A stretch of 64,000 nucleotides of DNA from CAVSUZ01 sp963791885 (GTDB lineage Bacteria > Pseudomonadota > Alphaproteobacteria > Acetobacterales > Acetobacteraceae): assembly GCA_963791885.1 (NCBI GenBank), contig CAWBUL010000004.1, positions 1,302,001-1,366,000 of the forward strand, written 5' to 3'. A program made the translations under genes and the position numbers. Below the pieces are notes generated by a model that worked only from the letters and a program-made list of their open reading frames with translations, was not told the origin of the DNA and did not search any database. Below, one piece after another: positions 36,496-46,595 of this stretch (positions are counted from its first letter, which is position 1; every line of letters starts with the position of its first letter).

Positions 36496-37347
36496 ATGCA
36501 GCCGATTTCATCCGGACTGGTCGTGCTGGTGCTGGCTGCAGCTGCGCTGCACGCGGGATGGAACGCGCTGATCAAAGCACGCCTGGAGCCGCTGATCGCC
36601 ATGACGCTGGTGGTGATCGGCTCCGGATTGGCGGGGGTGCCGCTGTTGCTCGTGTTCGGTGCGACACGAGCCGCGGCGTGGCCGTATGTGCTCGGGTCAA
36701 CGACGCTGCACTTGGCTTACTACCTGGCACTGGCGGAGGCGTACCGGCGCGGAGAGATGAGCCGGGTCTATCCCATTGCGCGGGGCGGCGCGCCCCTGCT
36801 CACCACGCTCCTCGTCGTGATGGTAGCGGGAGAAACGATCAGCGTCCAGGCGCTGTCGGGTGTGCTGATTCTGGGTTTCGGTATTCTGTTGCTGTCGCTC
36901 GGGCGGCGAGGAAGCGGGTCGCACGACCGGCTGGCGCCGGTGTTCGCCTTGCTGACGGCGCTGGTGATTGCCGGCTACACGGTTGTCGATGGGCTGGGTG
37001 CGCGGGTCTCCGGCGACCCAGCCGCGTATGCGGCGACGTTGTTCGTTGTTGATATCGCGCCGCTTCCATTGCTGATGCTGGCGTGGCGCGGTGTGCAGGC
37101 GTTCGCGCCGATGCGGTTCTATTTGTGGCAGGGGCTGCTGGGCGGGGCGATGTCTGTCGTCGCGTACTGGGTCGTGATCTGGGCAATGACCTGCGCGCCA
37201 ATCCCGGTTGTGGCGGCACTGCGGGAGACGAGCGTGCTGTTCTCCGCAGTGATCGCCACCGCCATGCTGAAGGAACGGTGGGTGCCGTCCCGCATCGCCG
37301 CGGCGGTGGCGATTTTTGCGGGAATTGCCGTTATCGAGTTGGGTTGA
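36496..37347 (+). CDS. EamA/DMT family exporter
   Basis: This 283-residue protein starts at MQPISSGLV (36496). It has about ten membrane helices arranged as two EamA repeats, the second ending in LKERWVPSRIAAAVAIFAGI, a typical EamA signature. It probably exports a small metabolite. It is divergent from the dctP gene, with fewer than 80 bp between the starts. Its last 17 bases overlap the 3' end of the convergent PEP-CTERM gene. Confidence 0.85.
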   Translation: MQPISSGLVVLVLAAAALHAGWNALIKARLEPLIAMTLVVIGSGLAGVPLLLVFGATRAAAWPYVLGSTTLHLAYYLALAEAYRRGEMSRVYPIARGGAPLLTTLLVVMVAGETISVQALSGVLILGFGILLLSLGRRGSGSHDRLAPVFALLTALVIAGYTVVDGLGARVSGDPAAYAATLFVVDIAPLPLLMLAWRGVQAFAPMRFYLWQGLLGGAMSVVAYWVVIWAMTCAPIPVVAALRETSVLFSAVIATAMLKERWVPSRIAAAVAIFAGIAVIELG

Positions 37348-38946
37348 TGCGCCGGCGGACCCCAATCAGCCCGGCCATCGCGACCCCGAAGACGAGCGCG
37401 GATGCCGGCTCGGGCACGGGAGCGAACGATACGCCACGCAGCACCTGTCCATACGCTGCAAGCTGGAGCAGCGAAAAGCCTTCGTCATCCGGGAGCGAGA
37501 GATCGGACAGCGTGTCCGTGATGGAGACGAGTTCGTTCGGATCGGCTCCCTGATCGCCGGCATCGCTGACGGTGGAGGTGATACCGTAGATGGTGACCGT
37601 GCCGTTGCTGTTGACCTGGCCCGTGATGTTGCGCAGTCCGTCGGTGGCAGCAGTATAGCTGCCGCTGTCACCGGCATAATCGGTGCCGCTGACGGTGTAG
37701 TTCTGCCCGAGACCCAGGCCGGCCTGAAGGGTGTAGTCGTACATCCACTTGCCATCGGTCAAGACCATTTCTGCAAGCCGCTTTCGATGTCGAGGGCGGC
37801 ATTGGCCATCGTTCCGTCGCCCTCATCGGCGACGTAGAGGGTGTTGGCATTGGCGAACCAAATGCCGAAGGGATAGAAGCCGGCATCAACCTTGCCTGTG
37901 GGCACGACGACGCCGAGTTCTCCGGTCGTGCCGCCGGGTGCCACCGTGATGTCGCGCGCGATGGTGGTGGGAAAGCCGGGCAGAACATTGATCGGGTTGC
38001 TGCTGCCGGTTGTCGGCAGCGTGCCCTTCGTGCCGACCTGATAGACGCTGTTGATGCCGTTGCTGCCGCTGCCTTTAGTGACATACAGCGTGTTGTCGAA
38101 GATCGTCAGGCCGCGATAATTGTCATCCTTGGCAGCCTTATCTTTAGCAATCTGTTTGGGTGTGCCGTAAGGCATGCCGGTCGCCGGATTAGTCTGCGCG
38201 ATGCTGAAGGATCCTGCCTTGGTGGTATCGTAGGCGCCGTCGGTGATCGAATCCGTCGCGGTGTTCAGTACCTGCACGCCGGTAGCGGCCGTCACCTGCG
38301 GCGAGCCGTTGCCGTTGCCGGCATTGCCCGCCAGCAGCCACGTGTCATTGCCGACATAGACCGCGGCCCGGCCGTTGTTTCCGGGATAGGCGTTGGTGGG
38401 CACGCTGGTGATGGTGCCGTCGGCGTTTACGGTAACCACGACGCGTGCGGTCGGTGTGGCGGTGTCTGGATTGCCAGGCTCGATAATGGCGGGCGTATTG
38501 GCGTTAGAGATATCCAGCGCATTCACGGGCGCCTGGTATCCGATGAAACTGATCACGCCGGCGCCGGGTGACAGGTTCAGCGCGAGCTCTGATTTGGAGC
38601 TGAAACTCGTCGTGGCGACGCTGGCGGGAATCGCCAGCGAGGTAACCGGGGTGCCGGAGGTGGTCAGTTCCTCAAGCGTGATCGGCGACGTAACGCCGAA
38701 GCTGGCATCGGGGATCGCATTCTCGAACACGCCCGGATAGCTGCCATTGGCGATCGCATTTCCGCCTCCAGGGAGTGGCTGGCCAATAGTGACGGTGGAA
38801 GCCGAGCCCTGGTACTCGCTGGTGCTGACAATCAGGTCGCCCGGGGTGAAGAAGGCGGCTCGGGCGGGTACGGTCAGCGCGGTGGTCGCTGCCAGAAGAG
38901 ACGCGAGCGCGAGTGTGGCTGTGAGCGGCTTTGAACGACATTCCAT
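37331..38946 (-). CDS. PEP-CTERM sorted secreted protein, frameshift near 37762
   Basis: The start is MECRSKPLTA (38946), after GGGGG and with a signal peptide (ALTVPARA). The body looks like a beta-propeller-like repeat protein (TWLLAGNAGNGNG, GLTIFDNTLYVTKGSG, NANTLYVADEGDGT). The first frame stops after LQKWS at 37759. The next frame continues with LTDGKWMYDYTLQAG to a C-terminal PEP-CTERM signal: VPEPAS, a hydrophobic stretch and RRR. One missing base near 37761-37765 explains the break; repaired length is about 538. PEP-CTERM proteins are processed by an exosortase, and none is encoded here. Confidence 0.8.
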
Positions 38947-39078
38947 CCTGGACCCCCGATTAATCGCAACCAATGTGATGCGATTTCGCATTGGGTCCCT
39001 TACCGGGACCACAACTACGGGAAAAGGGGACCTAGGTTACATCTTCATGAAGTGCCACGGATCTACGCTTCTCGAAAA

Positions 39079-41400
39079 TCAAGCCGAGAGAATCTCGCCG
39101 ATCTTGGTTGCCAACTCCCCCACGGCGAAGGGCTTGGAGATCATCTCCATTCCAGGATCGAGGAAGTTTCCGCGGACAGCGGCATTGGCCGCATAACCGG
39201 TGACGAACAGGACGGGCAGACCCGGCCTGCTCCGACGTGCGATCTCGGCGACCTGGCGGCCGTTCAGGCCTGGCAGGCCAACGTCTGTGATCAGAAGGTC
39301 GAGCGGCGTTGATGATGTAAGGTGGCCCATAGCGGCGTCGCCGTTCGGCGCTTGCAGCGCTCGATACCCGAGCTCTGTCAGCACTTCCACAATCAGCAAT
39401 CTCACGGCTTCTTCGTCCTCGACCACAAGAACGGTCTGGCCGTCTCCGGCCGGCTCGACTGTCCGATCGGCTTTGGGGTCGGCGGGTGGCGCCTGACTGG
39501 TGAAACGCGGCAGGTACATCCTGACCGTCGTGCCCTTCCCAACCTCGCTGGACAGGCTGGCGTGGCCGCCGATCTGGCGCAGGAAGCCGTATATGGTCGA
39601 CAGACCCAGACCCGTGCCCTGGCCGATCGGCTTGGTGGTAAAGAAGGGATCGAAGGCTTTTGAAAGTGTGTCGGCGTCCATGCCATGGCCGGTGTCGGTG
39701 ACACTGATGCTGACATAGTCGCTGTTGTCACTATCGAGGTGACCCACAACATAGGCATGGTCCAGGACCACGTTCTCGACTTCGATCGTCAGTTGGCCAC
39801 CGTCCGGCATGGCATCGCGCGCATTGATCGCCAGGTTGAGCAGGGCGCTCTCCAATTGATTGACGTCACTCAATGCTGGCCACGCGTCGGCATTCGCAAC
39901 CACCTTCAAGCGGACCTGCTCGCCCAATGTGCGAACCAGAAGGTCCTCCATCGATTTGACCAAAGCGTTTACATCCACGCTTTTCGGATCGAGCGTTTGC
40001 TGGCGTGAAAAGGCCAGAAGGCGGTGGGTCAACCCGGCGGCGCGTTTGGCCGATTTCATGGCGCCGTCCATGAAGCGGTCCAGATCGCCGAGCCGGCCAT
40101 CGTGGATACGGCGATGAATCAGCTCGAGCCCGCCCATAATCGCGGTGAGCATGTTGTTGAAGTCGTGTGCCAGGCCTCCCGTCAGTTGGCCCACGGCCTC
40201 CATCTTTTGCGACTGCCGCAGTTGCTCTTCGGTGCGGCGAAATTCCTCGTCACGCGCCTTCTCCGCCGTCACGTCGCGGCCATAGGCATAGAGCAGTCCA
40301 TCCTCGACCAGGGCTTGCCAGGAAATCCACCGAACACTGCCGTCTTTGTGCCGGTAGCGGTTCTCGAAACCATCCAGACGGCCGTCGCTGAGCACCGCGG
40401 CTGCGGCTTTCTGCGTGGCTGCCACGTCCTCGGGGGCGAGGAACTCCACATAGCTGTGACCGATCAGGTCCGCTGTCTCGTAGCCGAGCACCCGGGTCCA
40501 GGAAGGACTGACCAGGCGGAACGTCCCTCTATTATCAACCACTGCGATCAGGTCGCGCGAGTTGTTCCATACCCTGTCATGCTCGCGTGTCTGCTCTGCC
40601 ACGCGCTGCTCCAGGTTGGCGGTAAACTCCCGCAACCGGCTTTCCACTGTCTTGTAGTCGGTGATGTCGTAGATCACGCCGATCAGCCGTGAGCCGCCAT
40701 TCGGCGTGTCCAGGCGCCGCTCGCCGCGGCGAGCAATCCAACGGCTCTCGCCCGTGTCGGGTCGAGTGATTCGCACCTCGCGATAGGGCAGTTCACCGCT
40801 CACAAAGTCGTTCGCGCCGCCGATCAGCGGCGCACATCCTTCCGGCAGGACGGCATTGATCGCGCGTAGCGCGACGGAATCCGTTGGCGTGAGGCCCAGT
40901 AGTCGACAGAATTGCTCTGACACGTCCACCGTACCAAATCCGCTGACATATTCGAACGTGCCAACGCCTCCCGCCGATTGGGCGACCCGCAGACGCTCCT
41001 CAACTCGCTTTTGCTCGGTGATGTCGGTCAGAAGACCGTTGAAGCTTATGACGCGGTTGTCCGCGTCCCGCTCAGCGCTGCCTTGGGCTGATACCCAACG
41101 GAAGGTGCCGTTCGGGACTTGCACGCGGAATTGCTTGTTAAACAAATCCGCCCCATGCATCACGCCGGCAACGGCAATGCGAATACGCATTTTATCCGCG
41201 AGGTGAATGGGGACAAAGAAGGCGTCCGATGCCATACCCTCGGCTGCTTGCCGTCGATCCAACGAGTACAATTCGGCAAATCGGGCGTCGGCGCGCAGGA
41301 GGTTGCAGGCAACATCCCACGTCCAGATGCCAACCGCACTGGCCAGGAGATCCTCTGTCTTCATCCGTTTGAAGCTGGGGCGACCCAGCTGCTGGCTCAT
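39079..41400 (-). CDS. PAS hybrid sensor histidine kinase / receiver
   Basis: This 773-residue protein starts at MSQQLGRPS (41400), with GAGGAGG 4 bp before it. It has three PAS domains (about 20-140, 145-265 and 285-400). The histidine kinase follows, with phospho-acceptor His in GGLAHDFNNML (about 425), N-box NLAINARDAMPDGG and G-boxes DTGHGMD and GTGLGLSTIYGF. The C-terminal receiver has phospho-acceptor Asp in LLITDVGLPGLNG. There are no membrane helices, so it is cytosolic. It is the last gene of the chemosensory operon, 7 bp after the CheC gene, which suggests crosstalk with CheA or the receiver protein. Confidence 0.9.
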   Translation of the reverse strand: MSQQLGRPSFKRMKTEDLLASAVGIWTWDVACNLLRADARFAELYSLDRRQAAEGMASDAFFVPIHLADKMRIRIAVAGVMHGADLFNKQFRVQVPNGTFRWVSAQGSAERDADNRVISFNGLLTDITEQKRVEERLRVAQSAGGVGTFEYVSGFGTVDVSEQFCRLLGLTPTDSVALRAINAVLPEGCAPLIGGANDFVSGELPYREVRITRPDTGESRWIARRGERRLDTPNGGSRLIGVIYDITDYKTVESRLREFTANLEQRVAEQTREHDRVWNNSRDLIAVVDNRGTFRLVSPSWTRVLGYETADLIGHSYVEFLAPEDVAATQKAAAAVLSDGRLDGFENRYRHKDGSVRWISWQALVEDGLLYAYGRDVTAEKARDEEFRRTEEQLRQSQKMEAVGQLTGGLAHDFNNMLTAIMGGLELIHRRIHDGRLGDLDRFMDGAMKSAKRAAGLTHRLLAFSRQQTLDPKSVDVNALVKSMEDLLVRTLGEQVRLKVVANADAWPALSDVNQLESALLNLAINARDAMPDGGQLTIEVENVVLDHAYVVGHLDSDNSDYVSISVTDTGHGMDADTLSKAFDPFFTTKPIGQGTGLGLSTIYGFLRQIGGHASLSSEVGKGTTVRMYLPRFTSQAPPADPKADRTVEPAGDGQTVLVVEDEEAVRLLIVEVLTELGYRALQAPNGDAAMGHLTSSTPLDLLITDVGLPGLNGRQVAEIARRSRPGLPVLFVTGYAANAAVRGNFLDPGMEMISKPFAVGELATKIGEILSA

Positions 41401-41407
41401 GTCCTCC

Positions 41408-42059
41408 TCACGCCAATCGGCCGAGATCCTGCGTTCCAACCACACGTTTGATGAACTCGGTGATCAAAACCTTGAGCGTATCCAGAGACGGCAGATCCAT
41501 CAGCATCGCGATATACCCACGAATGTCGCGGCCACTGATGGTGAAGTTGATATAGAGAAACAGGACCGCCCCGGTCTCGTTGTCCTGATTGCTGAGTTCG
41601 AAAAATAGCTGGCCGTCGCCGCGGATCACTTGGGGCAGCGACATTGTCAGCGGTCGCTGAAGCATGTTGGCCATGCTGGCCAGGCAACCGTTCAGCACGA
41701 TGTTGCCTGTCTCAGCCAGGGCTTCGTTCTCCAGCTCCTCGAGCCTCTTCCTCGGACAACTCGTCGCCGGTCACTGCCCGGACCAAGGCCAGGCTATTAG
41801 CCTGTGGAAAGATCAGCAGCGCCCGGCCCGAGAACGCCCCGTCGAAGTCCTGCCGCACCGCAATCAAATCATCGCTTTCCCGCTCGCGGATCAGGGTGGC
41901 GGCAGCTTTACGGTTCACCACCTCGACCGAAGGGACTGTAAGGACGACATGTTCGCCCACCATCTTGCGCAGCCCGGCGGCTGAGCGGCTCACGCCGATA
42001 TTGACCAGCTCGGTCAGCGCATCGTGTTCCAGCTCATCCAGAGCGGTTCGAGATGTCAT
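41408..42059 (-). CDS. cheC: CheC-type phosphatase, frameshift near 41737
   Basis: Two overlapping frames together give about 216 residues with the two CheC phosphatase motifs: TELVNIGVSRSAAGL near the start and AETGNIVLNGCLASMANML in the second half. Each holds the Glu-x2-Asn catalytic pair. Removing one C from 41737-41738 (an extra G on the coding strand) joins them as EARELENEALAETGN. CheC dephosphorylates phospho-receivers such as CheY. It overlaps the upstream receiver gene by ATGA, which makes that receiver the likely substrate. Confidence 0.75.
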
Positions 42060-42463
42060 CCGCTTTGACGCAGCCTCAACGCCGCCCCCGACAGGAACGG
42101 GCGCAACCCCTCTTCGGTGATTGGCTTCGGTACAAAGCTGGCATTGATGGCACGAGCTTTGGCTATGATCTCATCCTGCACGTTCGCGGTTGCCAGGGCG
42201 ATCGGCATCTCTGGATACGTCCCCCTGATCTCCTCCGCCAGTTCCAGGCCGTTGCGTCCCGGCATGTTGAAATCAATAATGGCGAGATCGATCCCGCCGG
42301 AAGCCAGCAAAGTCGCCGCTTCGGCCGCGTTGCCTGCCTCGACTTTGCTCCAGGCCGGTTGCAGCGCAACCAGCGCCTTGCCCACGACGATCCGGGCCAG
42401 CTTACTGTCGTCGACGATCAACACCGTTCGGCCGCCTTCACCCGGCCCTTTGATGGTTTCCAC
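42056..42463 (-). CDS. Single-domain response regulator (CheY-like)
   Basis: This protein of about 135 residues starts at a GTG (42463) with AGGGGAA upstream. The receiver fold has the acidic pocket VLIVDDSKLAR, phospho-acceptor Asp in LAIIDFNMPGRNG (about residue 60) and Lys in FVPKPI. It has no output domain. It lies between the STAS gene and the CheC phosphatase gene and is coupled to the latter by ATGA. It should be the phosphorylation target of the CheA in this operon. Confidence 0.88.
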   Translation of the reverse strand: METIKGPGEGGRTVLIVDDSKLARIVVGKALVALQPAWSKVEAGNAAEAATLLASGGIDLAIIDFNMPGRNGLELAEEIRGTYPEMPIALATANVQDEIIAKARAINASFVPKPITEEGLRPFLSGAALRLRQSG

Positions 42464-42488
42464 GCGATCATTTCCCCTAATAGACGCT

Positions 42489-42734
42489 CTACAACCTACC
42501 GTCCCGCAGGCCTGGCACAATCATCTCCCGGAGGAAAGCACTTTGCGGCTCTCCTTGCAGCACCGGTTTGAACCGAAGCAGCAACTGGATAATAGCCGAG
42601 TGCACCGATCGACATTGTGATAAATCAATCGCCCGACCAACGCTGCCCTCCAGCAGCCCCACCAACATTTCGGCGTCTTCCACCGGACAGTCGCCCTCCA
42701 GGTGGATCACGTCCCCGTCACGCCGAACCGTCAT
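42489..42734 (-). CDS. STAS-domain protein
   Basis: This 81-residue protein starts at MTVRRDGDVI (42734), overlapping the cheA stop by ATGA. It looks like a short STAS/anti-sigma-antagonist-like fold: EGDCPVEDAEMLVGLLE, AIDLSQCRSVHSAIIQLLLRF, where the Ser in VHSAIIQ is at the usual phosphorylation position. STAS proteins inside chemosensory operons are known from alternative systems. Its partner here is unknown. Confidence 0.7.
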   Translation of the reverse strand: MTVRRDGDVIHLEGDCPVEDAEMLVGLLEGSVGRAIDLSQCRSVHSAIIQLLLRFKPVLQGEPQSAFLREMIVPGLRDGRL

Positions 42735-44659
42735 GCGATCAAGGCCTCGGGATCCAGGATCATCAGTACGGCCCCGTCGCCCAGCACTGTCGTGCCGGCA
42801 AGTCCCGGCATGCCGGCCAGCAGCCCATCCATCGGCCGCATCGCCACATCCAGCCGATCCTCGATCGCATCGACCGCCAGCCCCACCGGTTCGCCGCCCG
42901 CCCGTACCACCAGCACCCGCTGATCGCCGTCCGCCAGCGCCCCGCCGCCACCCGTCAATGACGACAGCGGCAGCAGAGGGATCGCCTTGTTCCGCCATTT
43001 GAACGCGTGCCCCGCCCGGATTGGAATCACCTGCTCCGGTTCCAACCGCAAAGTCTCCAGCACCCCGTTCATCGGCACGCCATAGCGCTCGTCCGCGTGG
43101 CTGACGACCATCACCTTGGTCAGCGACACGGTCAGCGGTAGCGTCAGCTCCACCGACGTGCCCACTCCAACTTCCGTCGCAAGAGCGATCCGTCCGCCCA
43201 ACCGCTGCACCGCTGTGCGGATTGCATCCATTCCCACACCACGGCCCGACAGCGCCGTGACCGCGTCCGCGGTAGAGAAGCCGGGTGTGAAAATGAGGTC
43301 GATCGCCGAGGCATCGTCCATCGCCGCCAGACTCTCGCGATCCCGGATAGCCCGCCTTTCCGCGATACGCCGGATCGCCTCCGCATCGATGCCTGCCCCG
43401 TCATCCCGCACCGTCAGCACCAGCTGCCCGCCACGCTCGCGCGCGTCCAACGTGATCACGGCATGTTCTGGCTTGCCGGCAAGCCGCCGCCGCTCGGCGC
43501 TTTCCACGCCATGATCCACGGCGTTGCGTAGCAGATGGGTCAGCGGCTCGAACAACCCCTCGATGATCCCGCGATCCGCCTCGACCCCGTCGCCCTCGAT
43601 CGCCAGCACAACGTCCTTACCCAGCGTCCGCGCCAAATCCCGCACCACTCGCAGAAACCGCTGCAGGAGCGGCCGCACCGGCGCTATCCGCAGCGCCATG
43701 ACCCCCTGATGCGCCAGTCCCACCAGTCGGTCGATCGCGCCGTACTGAGCCGCCAGACTCGCGGCCACCTCTCCCATCTCGGTCCCGGCGCGCGCCATCG
43801 CCACCACACGCGCCAGCCCCGTCTTGGCACTGACCAACTCGTCCATCAGCGCGGCCAAATCATCAACGCGCTGCGCATCAACCCGGAGCGTCCGCCCGAC
43901 TGCCTCGGACGATTGTGCCAATCCCGCCGTCCCCCGAGGCACAATCGACGCGAACCGCACCTGGTCTGGGACGAAGCGCAACGCCGCCTTCACCTCCGCG
44001 AGCGGTGCCGACGACACCGCCTCAATCAGCAGGTCGCAGGCGAACGGATCGTACGGCCCGTCCGCTTTCACGTCCGACCGCAGCCCCAGCCGCAAATGCA
44101 CGAGATCCGGTACCTGCCCGACCAGGGCGATCGGATCGTCGCCATTGAAATAACTTCCTGCATGCGGCTCGTACCGCAGCGCTATCAGAGGGCCCGCCCC
44201 GAGATCCGCCGACAGCGTCTCGCCCAACGCGACGACCCAGTCCGGCGCCTCCTTCGCCATCTCCACCACCGGCGCGGCCACTTCGCCGGACATCAGCGCC
44301 GCCGTCAGCCCCTCCGCTCGCTTCGCCGCATCCGTCGGCAAGCGTCCGCCGGCCTCCAGCGCACGCAGCCACGCCGCAGTCTGGTCCAGCGTCGCCAGCA
44401 GCCGGCCGATCGTCGCCGCATCGATTGGCCGGCTCCCGCCGCGCACCGCACTCAGCACATCCTCCGCCGTGTGCAGCACCGTCGCCATCGCCGGCAAGTC
44501 GAACAGTCCGACCGCGCCCTTCAGCGTGTGCACCGCCCGGAATGCGTTATCGACCTGCGCCCGGTCCCCTGGCTGTTGTTCCAGCGCCAGCAGTGCCCCC
44601 ACCGCCTGCTCCACCAGCTCAGGCCCTTCGATCAGGAACTGTGCCAGCAGTTCGTCCAT
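42731..44659 (-). CDS. cheA: Chemotaxis histidine kinase CheA
   Basis: This 642-residue kinase has an N-terminal HPt domain with phospho-acceptor His44 (RAVHTLKGAVGLF) and a linker region. The dimerisation and ATPase core has N-box HLLRNAVDHGVES, G1 VRDDGAGID and G2 GRGVGMDAIRTAVQRLGG. The C-terminal CheW-like regulatory domain has LPLLPLSSLTGGGG. No separate P2 CheY-binding domain is obvious. It shares a base with the cheR stop (TGATG). With CheW and the receptor it should form the signalling core, phosphorylating the receiver and CheB. Confidence 0.93.
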   Translation of the reverse strand: MDELLAQFLIEGPELVEQAVGALLALEQQPGDRAQVDNAFRAVHTLKGAVGLFDLPAMATVLHTAEDVLSAVRGGSRPIDAATIGRLLATLDQTAAWLRALEAGGRLPTDAAKRAEGLTAALMSGEVAAPVVEMAKEAPDWVVALGETLSADLGAGPLIALRYEPHAGSYFNGDDPIALVGQVPDLVHLRLGLRSDVKADGPYDPFACDLLIEAVSSAPLAEVKAALRFVPDQVRFASIVPRGTAGLAQSSEAVGRTLRVDAQRVDDLAALMDELVSAKTGLARVVAMARAGTEMGEVAASLAAQYGAIDRLVGLAHQGVMALRIAPVRPLLQRFLRVVRDLARTLGKDVVLAIEGDGVEADRGIIEGLFEPLTHLLRNAVDHGVESAERRRLAGKPEHAVITLDARERGGQLVLTVRDDGAGIDAEAIRRIAERRAIRDRESLAAMDDASAIDLIFTPGFSTADAVTALSGRGVGMDAIRTAVQRLGGRIALATEVGVGTSVELTLPLTVSLTKVMVVSHADERYGVPMNGVLETLRLEPEQVIPIRAGHAFKWRNKAIPLLPLSSLTGGGGALADGDQRVLVVRAGGEPVGLAVDAIEDRLDVAMRPMDGLLAGMPGLAGTTVLGDGAVLMILDPEALIA

Positions 44660-45510
44660 CAGCCCCGCTCCGGCCGCTGATACACGATCGCATCCGCGAA
44701 CCGTCTCGCTTGAAACCGCCCGTCGATCCGGGTCATTGACTCCGTATGACCCAGGCAGACGAAACCACCCGGCGCCAGGCAGCTATACAAATTGTCTGCA
44801 GCGCGTGCCCTCGAGGCATCATCGAAATAGATCAGTGCGTTGCGGCAAAAGATCACCTCGAACACGCCCTGCGCCGCCATTGACGATCGATCGATCAGAT
44901 TCGCCTGCGTGAACGTCACCGACTCCCGCAAATCTTCGATGATCGTCCGAATTCCATCCTCGGGCGTCTCGAAATACGCCTCAACCAGCGCTTTCGGAAG
45001 CCGCGCCAGTGCTCGTTCCCCGTACCGCCCGGCCCGTGCAGCCGCCAGTGCCGTCGCGTCGATATCCGACCCGACAATCTCGACATTGTACGCGTCGACC
45101 ATCCGCCAGTTCTCGAGCAGCCAGATCGCGATCGAATACGCCTCTTCGCCGGTCGAGCAAGGCTGCGACCAGATACGCACCCTATCGCCCGGCACCTTGC
45201 GCTGCACAATCTCCGGCAAGAGGTCCTGGCTCAAGCAGCGGAACTGATAATCTTCGCGATAAAAATAGGTCTCATTGACCGTGAAAGCGTCCACGACCCG
45301 GACCACTTCCTCCGGCTCTGAACGCAGCAGAATGAAATAATGCGGGAACGAAGCCGATCCTGTCGCCGCCAACCGCGCAAACAGCCGCCGCTCGATGTAG
45401 CAGCGCTTGCTCTCACCGAGCTGAATTCCGGTGCGCGTGTACAGGAATTGACAGAACCAGCGCAGGTCTTCGGCCGACAGGTGCGGGGGCCCATCGGTGC
45501 AATTCGTCAC
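44659..45510 (-). CDS. cheR: Chemotaxis protein methyltransferase CheR
   Basis: This 283-residue protein starts at a GTG (45510) that overlaps the cheB stop (GTGA). It has the CheR N-terminal helical domain (DLRWFCQFLYTRTGIQLGE) and a SAM-binding domain with SQPCSTGEEAYSIA and VIFCRNALIYFDD. It methylates Glu residues of receptors using SAM. The only receptor in the operon is the cytosolic double-module protein, so adaptation control of that protein is likely. Confidence 0.93.
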   Translation of the reverse strand: MTNCTDGPPHLSAEDLRWFCQFLYTRTGIQLGESKRCYIERRLFARLAATGSASFPHYFILLRSEPEEVVRVVDAFTVNETYFYREDYQFRCLSQDLLPEIVQRKVPGDRVRIWSQPCSTGEEAYSIAIWLLENWRMVDAYNVEIVGSDIDATALAAARAGRYGERALARLPKALVEAYFETPEDGIRTIIEDLRESVTFTQANLIDRSSMAAQGVFEVIFCRNALIYFDDASRARAADNLYSCLAPGGFVCLGHTESMTRIDGRFQARRFADAIVYQRPERG

Positions 45511-46595
45511 GCCAGTGCCGTCAGCGCAATCAGCCGCTCGGCAATCCTGTCCACCGGCTCGATGAACTCGGCGCCGCCGCTGCGCGCCAGCTCGCCCGGC
45601 ATGCCCCACACCACCGCCGTTTCCTCTGCCTCGGCGATCGTCCGCCCACCCTGTACGTGCAGCCGGGTCATGGCGGCCGCACCATCGCTACCCATGCCGG
45701 TCATCAGCACGCCGCACAGCAGCCGCGGCTCCGCCACGCTCATCGCGCTGTCCACCATACGGTCCACGCTCGGATGCCATCGGTGTCCGGTGCTGGCAGG
45801 GACGGGCAGGGCGATCAGCCCGCTGGTGCGCCGGCTTACGATCATATCGGCATCACCGCGCGCGATGTAGACATGCCCCGATTTCAACGCCACCGGCCGA
45901 GCCACCTCTTCCACGCTCAGAGCGCAGCTTTTGTCCAGTCGGGCCGCCAATGCGCCGGTGAAGCTCGCAGGCATGTGCTGAGCCACCACGATCGGCCAGG
46001 GAAAATCGGGCGGCAGCGGTTCCAGCAGCATGTCCAGCGCCGGCGGCCCGCCGGTAGAGCTGCCAACCAGCACTAGCCGCTCGCCGCTCAACGGCGTCGC
46101 GTCAACCTTGAGCGGTTTGACCTGCCTCGGGAGCCGTCGCACGGACCCGCTGCCCCCCGTGCGCAGCCTCACCCGCTCCGCCAGCCGTCTGCTCTGCGCG
46201 AGCCGCGCCTTGGACGCCACCCGCACCTTCTCCACCAGCATCGGCGCGAACGTATCGATCTTTAATGAAACGGCCCCGCTCGGCTTCGGCACGAAATCCA
46301 CCGCGCCCAGTTCCAGTGCGTCCAGCGTTGCCTGCGCCCCCGCTTGCGTCAGCGTCGAGAACATCACCACCGGACACGGGTGCTCCAGCATGATTCGGTC
46401 TAAGCACTCCAGACCATCCATGTTCGGCATATGAACATCGAGCACGACCACATCCGGTTTGCCCGCGTGCACCTTCTCCAGCCCCTCGACGCCATCACGC
46501 GCGAAGTCGATCGTGAACCCCACCTCGTCATCGAAGATCTGCTTCAGCAGACGCCGCATCAGGGCGGAGTTGTCGATCACCAGGACGCAGATCAC
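45507..46595 (-). CDS. cheB: Protein-glutamate methylesterase CheB
   Basis: This 362-residue protein has an N-terminal receiver (phospho-acceptor Asp in VVVLDVHMPNMDG, about residue 54) and a C-terminal methylesterase. The catalytic Ser is in LVGSSTGGPPALD, the His in VAQHMPASFTGALA and the Asp in MTGMGSDGA. It removes receptor methyl groups when phosphorylated. It overlaps the upstream CheW gene by ATGA and the cheR start by GTGA. Confidence 0.94.
   Translation of the reverse strand: MICVLVIDNSALMRRLLKQIFDDEVGFTIDFARDGVEGLEKVHAGKPDVVVLDVHMPNMDGLECLDRIMLEHPCPVVMFSTLTQAGAQATLDALELGAVDFVPKPSGAVSLKIDTFAPMLVEKVRVASKARLAQSRRLAERVRLRTGGSGSVRRLPRQVKPLKVDATPLSGERLVLVGSSTGGPPALDMLLEPLPPDFPWPIVVAQHMPASFTGALAARLDKSCALSVEEVARPVALKSGHVYIARGDADMIVSRRTSGLIALPVPASTGHRWHPSVDRMVDSAMSVAEPRLLCGVLMTGMGSDGAAAMTRLHVQGGRTIAEAEETAVVWGMPGELARSGGAEFIEPVDRIAERLIALTALA

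Noticed and set aside
43535..44680. A 381-codon plus-strand frame opposite cheA
   Set aside because: Arg/His/Gln-rich translation without motifs; cheA on the other strand has all kinase boxes.
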